64,000 nucleotides of DNA, taken from positions 1-64,000 of the forward strand of contig CAVZNQ010000018.1 in NCBI GenBank assembly GCA_963776665.1, read 5' to 3'. Positions within the stretch are counted from its first letter, which is position 1. Each line of letters begins with the position of its first letter. The notes beneath the pieces were generated by a model, which did not search any database, was not told where the DNA came from, and was given only the letters and a program-made list of their open reading frames with translations. Shown piece by piece: positions 16,600 to 26,704 of this stretch. The position numbers and the translations under genes were made by a program. Origin of the DNA: Roseiarcus sp963776665. Lineage in GTDB: Bacteria > Pseudomonadota > Alphaproteobacteria > Rhizobiales > Beijerinckiaceae.

Positions 16600-16857
16600 G
16601 TCCCCTGACCGATCGAGCTCCCGGGTTTCGGCGCCTGCCCGTCATGAATTTTGCAGCGCGGGCTTGATTTTGCGTGCAAATTGATGGTTGCTTGTCAAAT
16701 TCCGCCTCACGCCGGGGCGCCAGGCGGAAAGCGAACTAAAGCGAGGGACGGCGAGGCAGGGTCGAAGGCTACGTTTCGTTAGGGTGGTTTGGTTAGGCTG
16801 CGCGGTCAGGCGTTTGACGACTCGCTTCGGCGGAAGCGGCCTAAATGGAGAAAAGCG

Positions 16858-18111
<1,254 letters not shown>

Positions 18112-18134
18112 TCTTGCCTCCATGTCCCGCGCTG

Positions 18135-18163
18135 CTTGAAAGTCGCGCGTCGGACGCCCATCT
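18135..18163 (+). promoter_or_regulatory. Predicted RpoH (sigma-32) heat-shock promoter of lon
   Basis: CTTGAAA at 18135-18141, a 15-base spacer, then CCCATCT at 18157-18163 (preceded by G) closely match the heat-shock consensus CTTGAAA-N-CCCCATNT. It lies about 200 bases before the lon start. Lon is a classical RpoH target, so the match is in the expected place; the long leader is unusual but not prohibitive. Confidence 0.6.
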
Positions 18164-18364
18164 TTCGCGCAGAGACGCGCAATTCTCGCGACGGCGTTTG
18201 GGCATGAAATTTGCGTCGCAGAGTTTCGGTGCGTCTACACCAAGCGGGAGCGCAAGCGGCGGGGCGCCTGAATTTGATGATTTGGGGGCTTTCGTCGTCG
18301 AAGGTCTGAAAGCGTAGAAGATCCGGAGCAGGCAGAACGCCGGCTCCCTGAATGCAGGACAGCC

Positions 18365-20788
18365 ATGACCAACCAGCGCAAGTCAATCGTCCCCGGAACT
18401 GTCGACGTCTATCCGGTCCTGCCGCTGCGCGACATTGTCGTCTTCCCGCATATGATCGTCCCACTGTTCGTCGGCCGCGAGAAGTCCATTCGCGCGCTCG
18501 AGGAGGTGATGAAATCCGACAAACCGATCCTGCTCGCGACCCAGAAAAACGCCGCCGACGACGATCCAGCGGCAGATGCGATCTTCTCGGCCGGCACGTT
18601 GGCCAGCGTTCTCCAGTTGCTGAAGCTGCCTGACGGCACGGTCAAGGTGCTGGTCGAGGGATCGACGCGCGCGCAGGTGACCCGTTTCATTCCCGGCGAC
18701 GGCTTTTTTCAGGCTGAAGCTCGGGCAGTCGCCGACGAACCGATCGAAAAGATCGAGGGTGAAGCGCTGTCGCGCTCGGTGGTCTCCGAGTTCGAGAGCT
18801 ACGTCAAGCTCAACAAGAAGATCTCGCCCGAGGTCGTGAGTGCGGTCAATCAGATCGACGATTACGGCAAGCTCGCCGACACCATCGCATCGCATCTTGC
18901 GGTCAAGTTATCTGACAAACAGGCAATTCTCGAGATGCGGTCGATCGCCAAGCGGTTCGAGAAGTGCCTGGCGCTGATGGAAAGCGAGATCTCGGTGCTT
19001 CAGGTTGAGAAGCGCATCCGTACCCGCGTAAAGCGACAGATGGAGAAGACCCAGCGCGAGTACTATCTCAACGAGCAGATGAAGGCGATCCAGAAGGAAC
19101 TTGGCGACGAGGAGGGCAAGGACGAAATGTCCGAGCTCGAGGAGCGCATCAAGTCAACCAGGCTCACAAAGGAAGCGCGCGAGAAGGCGCTTGGCGAGGT
19201 CAAGAAGCTGAGACAGATGTCGCCGATGTCGGCGGAGGCGACGGTTGTGCGCAACTATCTCGATTGGCTACTGTCGATCCCATGGCAGAAACGGTCGAAG
19301 ATCAAGAAAGATCTGCCGGCTGCGCAGACGATCCTCGATGCCGATCATTTCGGGCTCGACAAAGTCAAGGAACGCATCGTCGAGTACCTCGCCGTCCAGC
19401 AGCGCGCCAACAAGCTGACCGGGCCGATTTTGTGTCTCGTGGGTCCCCCGGGGGTCGGCAAGACCTCGCTCGGCAAGTCGATCGCGAGAGCGACGGGGCG
19501 CGAGTTCGTCCGCATGTCGCTCGGCGGCGTGCGCGATGAGGCGGAAATCCGCGGCCATCGCCGCACCTACATCGGCTCGATGCCTGGCAAGGTCATCCAG
19601 TCGATGCGCAAGGCAAAGACTTCGAATCCGCTCTTCCTGCTCGACGAGATCGATAAGATGGGCATGGATTTTCGTGGCGATCCGTCCTCGGCGCTGCTCG
19701 AGGTGCTCGATCCGGAACAGAACTCGACCTTCAATGATCACTATCTGGAGGTCGACTATGATCTGTCGGGCGTGATGTTCGTGACCACCGCCAACACGCT
19801 CAACATTCCGCCGGCGCTCATGGACCGGATGGAGATCATTCGAATCGCCGGCTACACGGAGGATGAGAAACTGGAGATCGCCAAGCGGCATCTCCTGCCC
19901 CATTCAATGACCAAGCACGGTCTCGAAGCGAAGGAGTGGGCTGTCGAGGATAGCGCCATCATGGAGCTTATCCGGCGCTATACGCGAGAAGCTGGCGTCC
20001 GCAATCTCGAGCGCGAGATTTCCAATCTCGCGCGCAAGGCGGTGAAGGAGATCCTGACCAACAAAAGCAAGACGATTGTGGTCACCGGCCAGAGCGTTGC
20101 CGAGTTCCTAGGTCCGCCGAAGTTCCGCCATGGCGAAATCGAGGCCGACGATCAAGTGGGGCTTGTGACCGGGCTGGCCTGGACGGAGGTCGGCGGCGAA
20201 CTGCTGACGATCGAAGGCGTCATGATGCCTGGCAAAGGCCGCATGACGGTGACGGGCAATCTGAAGGACGTGATGAAGGAGTCGATTTCGGCCGCGGCGT
20301 CCTATGTGCGCTCTCGCGCCGTCGACTTTGGCATCGAGCCGCCGCTCTTCGACAGGCGCGACATCCATGTGCACGTGCCGGAAGGCGCAACGCCGAAAGA
20401 TGGGCCGTCCGCGGGAGTCGGCATGGCGACCGTCATCGTCTCAATGCTGACGGGCATTCCGGTGCGACGCGACATCGCCATGACCGGCGAGATCACGCTG
20501 CGCGGGCGCGTCCTGCCGATCGGTGGTCTGAAGGAAAAGCTGCTTGCCGCGCTCAGGGGCGGAATCAAGAAAGTCCTCATTCCGGAGGACAACGCGAAGG
20601 ACTTGGCGGAAATACCGAGTTCGGTGAAGAACGGACTCGAGATCGTCCCGGTTTCGCGCATGGACGAGGTTCTCGCACAAGCCCTCGTCCGGCAGCCGAC
20701 GCCGATCGTGTGGGAGGAGGACGTCGCCGCGGCGCCGCCGACCGCCGGCCCGCCCGAAGAGGATAGCCAAGGGCTGGTAGCGCACTAA
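18365..20788 (+). CDS. lon: ATP-dependent protease La
   Basis: Lon degrades damaged and specific regulatory proteins. The 807-residue product has the N-terminal substrate domain (YPVLPLRDIVVFPHMIVPLF), the coiled linker (KRQMEKTQREYYLNEQMKAI), the AAA+ module with Walker A CLVGPPGVGKTSLGKS and Walker B PLFLLDEIDKMG, and the protease domain. That domain has catalytic Ser682 in PKDGPSAGVGMA and the Lys in GGLKEKLLAALRGG around 725. Full length for bacterial Lon. A heat-shock promoter is predicted upstream and two terminators lie downstream, so it appears to be a single-gene unit. Confidence 0.97.
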   Translation: MTNQRKSIVPGTVDVYPVLPLRDIVVFPHMIVPLFVGREKSIRALEEVMKSDKPILLATQKNAADDDPAADAIFSAGTLASVLQLLKLPDGTVKVLVEGSTRAQVTRFIPGDGFFQAEARAVADEPIEKIEGEALSRSVVSEFESYVKLNKKISPEVVSAVNQIDDYGKLADTIASHLAVKLSDKQAILEMRSIAKRFEKCLALMESEISVLQVEKRIRTRVKRQMEKTQREYYLNEQMKAIQKELGDEEGKDEMSELEERIKSTRLTKEAREKALGEVKKLRQMSPMSAEATVVRNYLDWLLSIPWQKRSKIKKDLPAAQTILDADHFGLDKVKERIVEYLAVQQRANKLTGPILCLVGPPGVGKTSLGKSIARATGREFVRMSLGGVRDEAEIRGHRRTYIGSMPGKVIQSMRKAKTSNPLFLLDEIDKMGMDFRGDPSSALLEVLDPEQNSTFNDHYLEVDYDLSGVMFVTTANTLNIPPALMDRMEIIRIAGYTEDEKLEIAKRHLLPHSMTKHGLEAKEWAVEDSAIMELIRRYTREAGVRNLEREISNLARKAVKEILTNKSKTIVVTGQSVAEFLGPPKFRHGEIEADDQVGLVTGLAWTEVGGELLTIEGVMMPGKGRMTVTGNLKDVMKESISAAASYVRSRAVDFGIEPPLFDRRDIHVHVPEGATPKDGPSAGVGMATVIVSMLTGIPVRRDIAMTGEITLRGRVLPIGGLKEKLLAALRGGIKKVLIPEDNAKDLAEIPSSVKNGLEIVPVSRMDEVLAQALVRQPTPIVWEEDVAAAPPTAGPPEEDSQGLVAH

Positions 20789-20860
20789 CGCTCCTCTTGC
20801 CGGAGCGCTCGGGAACTGAGCGTTTCCGGCGCCAGGAGGCTTGAACCTTCCCGATAATCG

Positions 20861-20891
20861 CCGCGAATTCCCCGGAATTCGCGGCTTTTTT
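20861..20891 (+). terminator. Rho-independent terminator 1 after lon
   Basis: A perfect 10-bp stem CCGCGAATTC / GAATTCGCGG with a four-base loop is followed by CTTTTTTCTG. It lies about 70 bases after the lon stop codon. Confidence 0.85.
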
Positions 20892-20899
20892 CTGCTGGC

Positions 20900-20932
20900 G
20901 AGCACTTTTGCGCGGCAAAAGCGCTCTTTTTT
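20900..20932 (+). terminator. Rho-independent terminator 2 after lon
   Basis: GAGCACTTTTGC pairs with GCAAAAGCGCTC around a GCG loop (one A-C mismatch), followed by TTTTTTCTG. It is the second hairpin in tandem, only nine bases after the first; both tails read CTTTTTTCTGCTG. Confidence 0.8.
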
Positions 20933-21155
20933 CTGCTGCGATCCCGGCGGACGCTTGCGTTCCTTGGGCGAAACGGCGAGCTATGGATCGAACTCTGCTG
21001 TCGATTCGCCTGGGGCGGCGATGGGCGCCTTCAAGGGGGAGGGACGGATATGAGCGTGCGGCGGCGCGAGTCGTCGTGTGACGGCGGCGCTGGAGGCGCC
21101 GGACTTCAGAACTGGCGCCGACAACCGAGCGCCGAATTCGAACGGAGAGGCCACA

Positions 21156-21446
21156 ATGAATAAGCTTGAGCTCGTCGATCACGTCGCCGCTGCGGCAGAC
21201 CTCACCAAGGTCAAAGCAGCCGAGGCGCTGGAGGCTGTGTTGGACGGCATCGAAAAGACGCTAAAGAAGGGAGAGGAAGTCCGTCTTGTAGGGTTCGGCA
21301 CCTTTTCCGTGCGCGAACGCGCGGCCGGTAAGGGTCGCAATCCTGCGACTGGCAAGGAAATCAAAATCGCCGCGTCGAGGAACGCGCGCTTCAAGCCCGG
21401 CGCGGCGTTGAAGGCCGGCCTCAACAAGAAATCGGCCAAGAAATAG
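21156..21446 (+). CDS. hupB: DNA-binding protein HU
   Basis: HU is a small dimeric nucleoid protein that bends and compacts DNA. The 96-residue product starts MNKLELVDHVAAAADLTKVK, has EEVRLVGFGTFSVRERAAGK and the DNA-contacting beta-arm region GRNPATGKEIKIAASRNARF with the conserved Asn-Pro, and ends in FKPGAALKAGL with a Lys-rich tail (NKKSAKK). An AGGAG-type site (GGAGAGG) precedes the start. Its place after lon is the usual one in alphaproteobacteria. The terminators after lon mean it has its own promoter, presumably within 20934-21155. Confidence 0.96.
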   Translation: MNKLELVDHVAAAADLTKVKAAEALEAVLDGIEKTLKKGEEVRLVGFGTFSVRERAAGKGRNPATGKEIKIAASRNARFKPGAALKAGLNKKSAKK

Positions 21447-21614
21447 ATTGATCCTGCGCGTTTTGCGACGCGTGTGGGGCGAAGTCGCGGGGCAGCTTTG
21501 GGCCGCCCCGCTGCCTGAATGCGTTGTTGTTGAGCTGCGCCCGCTCACGCTTGGCGAGCCATTCGCCAGCCTGTAGTGTCGGAAGTCGCCGGACCAAGAG
21601 TGCGGCGGCGACAA

Positions 21615-21690
21615 GGGCGGTTAGCTCAGTTGGCAGAGCATCTCGTTTACACCGAGAGGGTCGGCGGTTCGAGCCCGTCACCGCCCACCA
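21615..21690 (+). tRNA. tRNA-Val (anticodon UAC)
   Basis: A 76-base tRNA with acceptor GGGCGGT/ACCGCCC, encoded CCA, D-arm TAGCTCAGTTGGCAGAGCA, anticodon stem TCTCG/CGAGA with loop TTTACAC, and T-arm GGCGG TTCGAGC CCGTC. Anticodon TAC reads valine codons. Confidence 0.97.
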
Positions 21691-21734
21691 GCCTCGGGCG
21701 CTTTCGGGCGCCGTTGGCGCTGGCGGCCGCACTG

Positions 21735-22376
21735 ATGCTCGCTGCAATAGCGCTCACGCCTGCTGAGGCGCAGGAGCGCGGCGGGGCGATGAGTTTCCGC
21801 GTCGCGCCGCTCGAATCCCGCGAATGCGGCAGACATTGTCCCGATGTCATCGTCGCCGACGGCGTCATCGAGGCCGAAACGCCTCAGGCCTTCGTCGATT
21901 TCCTCAAATCGGGCAGCGCCGACACGAAGTTGCGGCGAATTGTGTTTTTCAACTCGCGAGGCGGCAATGTCGTCGCCTCGATGGTCTTCGGCCACATTCT
22001 GCGGGGTCTGCGCATCGCCGGCGTCGTCGGACGGTTCGAAACAGGCGGCGATCCGGGTCCTTTCGTTGGCGAATGCCTGTCTGCGTGCGTCTATGCGCTG
22101 ATGGGCGCGGTGCGCCGTGTCGCGCCTCCCGGCAGCGAAATCGGGCTGCATCGGATGTCCATCGTTGAGAGCCAAGGGGGTGGGTTCTTGAGGCCGCCGC
22201 AGGTGACGCGCAGTTTCGCGGACCCGCCAATGGTCGCTGTGCTTGGACGCTACGCCCGCCGAATGGGGATCAACCCGGCGCTCGTGCGCACGGCCGAGTC
22301 CCTGCCGCCCGATACCGTCCATGTGCTCTCACGCGAAGAAATGCGCCGCTGGTCACTGGCCACGAGCCAATTCTAG
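21735..22376 (+). CDS. Exported protein with ClpP/crotonase-like fold features
   Basis: A protein of about 213 residues with an N-terminal signal (MLAAIALTPAEAQ) and a cleavage site after AEA or AQ. The body contains RRIVFFNSRGGNVVASMVFG, FVGECLSACVYALMGAVRRV and PPGSEIGLHRMSI. These resemble the oxyanion Gly-Gly, the SACVYALMG nucleophile-type turn and the His segment of periplasmic ClpP-like (SppA-type) proteins found in alphaproteobacteria. This suggests a secreted serine-protease-like protein, but activity is unproven. The start is uncertain; an upstream TTG at 21714 would lengthen the signal peptide. It begins directly after tRNA-Val, so an upstream frame across the tRNA should be ignored. 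Confidence 0.65.
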   Translation: MLAAIALTPAEAQERGGAMSFRVAPLESRECGRHCPDVIVADGVIEAETPQAFVDFLKSGSADTKLRRIVFFNSRGGNVVASMVFGHILRGLRIAGVVGRFETGGDPGPFVGECLSACVYALMGAVRRVAPPGSEIGLHRMSIVESQGGGFLRPPQVTRSFADPPMVAVLGRYARRMGINPALVRTAESLPPDTVHVLSREEMRRWSLATSQF

Positions 22377-22512
22377 TCTCTAGGAACGCGGGCGCGACGC
22401 AGAACCCAAGCGATGAGCCCGATCCCGCAAAATCGCGAGAACCGCCCGTCTCTTTGCCCCATCCGATTTTCGACTCGGGCGCGTGGGTGGCTTATCGCGC
22501 TGCGTCTCCCGC

Positions 22513-22589
<77 letters not shown>

Positions 22590-22813
22590 TTTCGCCCCAA
22601 AACCGGCGGCCCGGGCACGCCTGGATAAGGATCGAAACGCGAAGCTCGCGTTGGGAGGACCGCGTGGCCCTAGCACGCCCTCGGGGCGAATTGGGCCCTT
22701 TCGCCTTGCATGCTTCGCTGCACTGCGATACCCCTTCAGCAGCACCGGGGAGCGGCCGCCGTGTGGTCCAATATCGTTCGCGTCCGCCGGGCCGTAACCT
22801 GAAGAGCAGGGCC

Positions 22814-23179
22814 ATGCCGAGCCTCATTTCTGATTACATGCCGCTGGTCGTGTTCATAATACTTGCCTGCTTGATCGGCGGCGCCCTGCTGATCGCGCCA
22901 TTCTTGGTGGCTTACCGGGCTCCCGACGCCGAGAAGCTTTCGCCGTATGAATGCGGTTTTCCTCCGTTTGACGACGCGCGCATGCGCTTCGACGCCCGAT
23001 TTTACTTGGTCTCGCTTCTCTTCATCATCTTTGATCTCGAGGTGGCGTTTCTGTTTCCTTGGGCGATCGTTTTCCATGACCTCGGCGCGCTCGGATTCTG
23101 GTCGATGATGTTGTTCCTGGCGGTGCTTACGATTGGATTCGTATACGAATGGAACAAAGGAGCGCTGGAATGGGATTGA
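22814..23179 (+). CDS. nuoA: NADH-quinone oxidoreductase subunit A
   Basis: Small membrane subunit of respiratory complex I. Its 121 residues have three hydrophobic helices (PLVVFIILACLIGGALLIAP, then FYLVSLLFIIFDLEVAFLFP and FWSMMLFLAVLTIGFVYEWN). The conserved loop KLSPYECGFPPFDDARMRFD contains the Cys of the quinone-entry region. The start at 22814 follows AGAGCAGGGCC. First gene of the nuo operon; its end overlaps nuoB by ten bases. Confidence 0.96.
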   Translation: MPSLISDYMPLVVFIILACLIGGALLIAPFLVAYRAPDAEKLSPYECGFPPFDDARMRFDARFYLVSLLFIIFDLEVAFLFPWAIVFHDLGALGFWSMMLFLAVLTIGFVYEWNKGALEWD

Positions 23180-23745
23180 GCGCCGGCTCGACCGCCGCGC
23201 TTGGCGCGACGAACCTTCTTGATCCGCTGACCGGCAAGCCGCTTCGGCCCGAGGACCGATACTTCGGCTCGATCAGCGATGAGCTTGCCGACAAGGGGTT
23301 TCTCGTCACCACGACCGACGACCTGATTCAATGGGCGCGCACCGGCTCGCTGATGTGGATGACCTTTGGCCTTGCTTGCTGCGCCGTCGAGATGATGCAG
23401 CTATCGATGCCGCGCTACGACGTCGAGCGGTTTGGCTTTGCGCCACGCGGGAGCCCGCGCCAATCGGACGTGATGATCGTTGCGGGGACGCTGACCAACA
23501 AGATGGCCCCCGCGCTGCGGAAGGTCTACGATCAGATGCCGGAACCGCGTTATGTCATCTCGATGGGCTCATGCGCCAATGGCGGCGGCTACTACCATTA
23601 TTCCTATTCGGTGGTGCGAGGGTGCGATCGCATCGTGCCGGTGGACATCTATGTGCCGGGCTGCCCTCCCACCGCCGAAGCGCTGCTCTACGGTGTGCTG
23701 ATGCTGCAGAAGAAGATCCGACGTACTGGCACGATTGAGCGCTGA
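23170..23745 (+). CDS. nuoB: NADH-quinone oxidoreductase subunit B
   Basis: Carries the terminal 4Fe-4S cluster N2 of complex I, next to the quinone site. The 191-residue product has the ligand motifs FGLACCAVEMMQ, ISMGSCANGGGYYHYS and YVPGCPPTAEALLYG. The start at 23170 (MGLSAGS) overlaps the nuoA end, which suggests coupling. The N-terminal extension before TTDDLIQWARTGSLMWMTFG is usual in rhizobial homologues. Confidence 0.96.
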   Translation: MGLSAGSTAALGATNLLDPLTGKPLRPEDRYFGSISDELADKGFLVTTTDDLIQWARTGSLMWMTFGLACCAVEMMQLSMPRYDVERFGFAPRGSPRQSDVMIVAGTLTNKMAPALRKVYDQMPEPRYVISMGSCANGGGYYHYSYSVVRGCDRIVPVDIYVPGCPPTAEALLYGVLMLQKKIRRTGTIER

Positions 23746-23789
23746 GAAAGCCGCAGGGAGCGCCGAAGAGGCGGGAGTGTCGGGGGCGA

Positions 23790-24389
23790 ATGGACGACCA
23801 GCTTGAGACCATCGCAGCGAAACTCGCCTCCGCGGCGCCCGGCGCGGTGCTCGAGTCCGTGTTCGCATTCGGCGAGCAGACGCTGACCGTCGATCCGGCG
23901 CGCGTCATTGAGACGCTGCAATTCCTGCGGGACGATCCCGCGGCCGAGTTCGTTTCGATCATCGACATCACGGCAGCCGATTATCCGGAGCGCGAAAAGC
24001 GGTTCGACATCGTCTATCATTTGCTCTCGCCGAAGCTGAACCGGCGGGTCAGGGTCAAGGTCGCGACTGACGAAGATACGCCGATCGCGAGCGCGACGGC
24101 CGTCTATCCCGGGGCAGACTGGTACGAGCGCGAGGTTTACGACCTGTTTGGCGTCCTGTTCGATGGCCATCCGGACTTGCGTCGCATCCTGACCGATTAC
24201 GGCTTCGAAGGTCACCCGCTACGCAAGGATTTTCCGATGACCGGTTTCGTCGAGGTCCACTACGACGACGAGGAAAAGCGGGTGCGCTACGAGCCAGTGC
24301 GGCTCAATCAGGAATTCCGCCGATTCGATTTCCTGAGCCCGTGGGAAGGCGCGCCGCTGCCGGGGGACGAGAGCGCGAAGGGGCAGTAG
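23790..24389 (+). CDS. nuoC: NADH-quinone oxidoreductase subunit C
   Basis: 30-kDa peripheral arm subunit that packs against NuoD. The 199-residue product shows FVSIIDITAADYPEREKRFD, VYHLLSPKLNRRVRVKV and the signature YPGADWYEREVYDLFGVLF, followed by HPDLRRILTDYGFEGHPLRK and DFPMTGFVEV. It is not fused to NuoD, unlike in E. coli. The gap to nuoB is 44 bases. Confidence 0.96.
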   Translation: MDDQLETIAAKLASAAPGAVLESVFAFGEQTLTVDPARVIETLQFLRDDPAAEFVSIIDITAADYPEREKRFDIVYHLLSPKLNRRVRVKVATDEDTPIASATAVYPGADWYEREVYDLFGVLFDGHPDLRRILTDYGFEGHPLRKDFPMTGFVEVHYDDEEKRVRYEPVRLNQEFRRFDFLSPWEGAPLPGDESAKGQ

Positions 24390-24399
24390 GAAAGAAGCA

Positions 24400-25590
24400 G
24401 TGACCGACCAGAACCTCCGTAACTTTTCCATCAACTTCGGTCCGCAGCATCCAGCGGCACACGGGGTGTTGCGCCTCGTGCTTGAGCTCGACGGCGAGGT
24501 GGTTGAGCGCGTCGACCCGCATATCGGGCTTCTGCATCGCGGCACCGAGAAATTGATGGAGGCGCGGACCTATCTGCAGAACGTCCCCTATCTCGACCGG
24601 CTCGACTATGTCGCGCCGATGAACCAGGAGCATGCCTATGCGCTGGCGGTCGAGCGGCTATTAGGCATATCCATTCCGCGCCGCGCCCAGCTGATCCGTG
24701 TGCTCTATTGCGAAATCGGCCGCTTGCTCTCGCATCTGCTGCAGATCACGACGCAAGCGAACGACGTCGGGGCGATGACCCCGATTCTGTGGGGCTTCGA
24801 AGAGCGCGAAAAGTTGATGGTGTTCTACGAGCGCGCAAGCGGTTCGCGCATGCACGCGGCCTACTTCCGTCCGGGCGGCGTCCATGAGGATTTGCCGCGC
24901 AAACTCATCGACGACATCGAGGCTTTCTGCGATCCTTTCCTCGGCGTCTGCGACGATATGGAAACCCTGCTTACCGGGAATCGTATCTTCAAGCAGCGGA
25001 ATGTCGACATCGGCGTCATCAAGCTCTCGGACGCCTGGGCGTGGGGCTTCTCGGGCGTGATGGTGCGCGGCTCCGGCGCGGCGTGGGACTTGCGCAAGGC
25101 GCAGCCTTATGAGTGCTATGAGGAAATGGACTTCGACATTCCCATCGGCAAGAACGGCGACTGCTACGACCGTTATGTGATCCGGATGGAGGAGATGCGC
25201 CAGTCCGTGAAGATCATCAGGCAATGCTGCGAAAAGCTCAATTCGGTCGGCGGCGAGGGGCCGATCGTGACCGACGACGGCAAGGTCGCGCCGCCGCGAC
25301 GCGCCACCATGAAGCGATCGATGGAGGCGCTCATCCATCATTTTAAGCTCTATACCGAGGGCTACAAGGTTCCGCCCGGCGAAGTCTACGCCGCGGTCGA
25401 GGCGCCGAAGGGCGAGTTTGGCGTTTATCTGATCTCCGACGGCTCCAACAAGCCTTATCGCGTCAAGCTCCGCGCGCCGGGCTTCGCGCATCTGCAGGCG
25501 ATGGATTTCCTTTGCCGCAAGCATATGCTCGCCGACGTGAGCGCCATCCTTGGGTCGCTCGACATCGTGTTCGGGGAGGTGGACCGATGA
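24400..25590 (+). CDS. nuoD: NADH-quinone oxidoreductase subunit D
   Basis: 49-kDa subunit that forms the quinone-binding cavity with NuoB. The 396-residue product starts with GTG (TDQNLRNFSINFGPQHPAAH). It contains GLLHRGTEKLMEARTYLQNV with the quinone-site His region, PYLDRLDYVAPMNQEHAYA, MHAAYFRPGGVHEDLP, and ends DVSAILGSLDIVFGEVDR, the family terminus. It begins ten bases after nuoC. Confidence 0.97.
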   Translation: MTDQNLRNFSINFGPQHPAAHGVLRLVLELDGEVVERVDPHIGLLHRGTEKLMEARTYLQNVPYLDRLDYVAPMNQEHAYALAVERLLGISIPRRAQLIRVLYCEIGRLLSHLLQITTQANDVGAMTPILWGFEEREKLMVFYERASGSRMHAAYFRPGGVHEDLPRKLIDDIEAFCDPFLGVCDDMETLLTGNRIFKQRNVDIGVIKLSDAWAWGFSGVMVRGSGAAWDLRKAQPYECYEEMDFDIPIGKNGDCYDRYVIRMEEMRQSVKIIRQCCEKLNSVGGEGPIVTDDGKVAPPRRATMKRSMEALIHHFKLYTEGYKVPPGEVYAAVEAPKGEFGVYLISDGSNKPYRVKLRAPGFAHLQAMDFLCRKHMLADVSAILGSLDIVFGEVDR

Positions 25591-25630
25591 TCGAAGTTTA
25601 TTCTTCGGCGTATTCGGGGACGATCTGACG

Positions 25631-26701
25631 ATGTCCGTCCGCCGACTAGCCGACGAACAGCCGAAAAGCTTCGAGTTCACAGCTGAGAACAAGGCGTGGG
25701 CGGAAAAGGAGGTTGCGAAATATCCTCCCGGGCGGCAGGCGTCGGCAGCGCTCGCTCTGTTGTGGCGCGCGCAGAAGCAAAGCGGCTACTGGCTGCCGAG
25801 GCCGGCGATCGAGACCGTCGCGGCAATGCTCGACATGCCCAATATCCGCGTGCTCGAGGTTGCGACTTTCTACACGATGTTCAATCTGGCGCCGGTCGGC
25901 CGTCACTACGTCCAACTCTGCGGCACGACGCCGTGCATGCTCTGCGGCGCAGAAGACCTCAAGGCTGTCTGCCGCAAACGCATTGGCGAACAGGGCCATG
26001 TGACTCCCGACGGCCTGTTCTCGTGGACAGAGGTCGAGTGCCTCGGCGCCTGTTGCAATGCGCCGATGGTCCAGATCAATGAGGACTATTACGAGGACCT
26101 GACGCCGGAGAGCTTCGCCAAACTGCTCGACGATCTGGCGGCGGGTCGGCCGGTCAGGACTGGTTCGCAGACCGGGCGCGTCTCTTCCGAGCCGATTGGC
26201 GGCCTGTCCTCTCTGACGATGCTCTATGGCGCCGATGGTCGCGGCGCGCCAGGGGCGCCCGCGCCGGCGAATGATCAGTCGCCGCCTTCGGTGGAAGAAG
26301 CCGCCGCACATGCCCACGCGGAAGCGGAAGTCGCTCACATCCAGGCAGCGCTCGCGGCCTTGCCGGCGGGCGCGACGCCTCATCAGAAAGCTGACGTGGT
26401 CGGCGATCGGCCGCTCGCGCTCGAAGCCCCGCGCGGAAGCGGTCCCGACGACTTGCAGCGGATCAGGGGCGTGGGGCCCGTCAATGAGAAGAGCCTGCAC
26501 GAGCTTGGCGTCTATCACTTCGATCAGATCGCCGCGTGGGGAAGGAGCGAGATTCGCTGGGTCGGGACCTATCTGTCGTTTCCCGGCCGCATCGATCGTG
26601 AGCAATGGGTGATCCAGGCCGCCAGACTCGCCGCGGGGGGAAGCGGACCTAGGGACGAGCAACCCCACAACCATCTGCCGACCGGGAAGATGGGGGACTG
26701 A
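25631..26701 (+). CDS. nuoE: NADH-quinone oxidoreductase subunit E with C-terminal extension
   Basis: 24-kDa subunit holding the 2Fe-2S cluster N1a. The 356-residue product is about twice the minimal family length. Residues 1-180 are the thioredoxin-like domain with cluster ligands in HYVQLCGTTPCMLCGAEDL and VECLGACCNAPMVQIN. The rest is an Ala/Pro-rich linker ending in a helix-hairpin-helix-type module, PDDLQRIRGVGPVNEKSLHE followed by LGVYHFDQIAAW. Such extended NuoE forms are known in Hyphomicrobiales. The start at 25631 (MSVRRLADEQ) fits homologues. It is four bases from nuoF. Confidence 0.94.
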   Translation: MSVRRLADEQPKSFEFTAENKAWAEKEVAKYPPGRQASAALALLWRAQKQSGYWLPRPAIETVAAMLDMPNIRVLEVATFYTMFNLAPVGRHYVQLCGTTPCMLCGAEDLKAVCRKRIGEQGHVTPDGLFSWTEVECLGACCNAPMVQINEDYYEDLTPESFAKLLDDLAAGRPVRTGSQTGRVSSEPIGGLSSLTMLYGADGRGAPGAPAPANDQSPPSVEEAAAHAHAEAEVAHIQAALAALPAGATPHQKADVVGDRPLALEAPRGSGPDDLQRIRGVGPVNEKSLHELGVYHFDQIAAWGRSEIRWVGTYLSFPGRIDREQWVIQAARLAAGGSGPRDEQPHNHLPTGKMGD

Positions 26702-26704
26702 GCG

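Noticed and set aside
21487..21511. GCGGGGC...GCCCCGC hairpin after hupB as a terminator
   Set aside because: The stem exists but no T-run follows, so an intrinsic terminator cannot be claimed.
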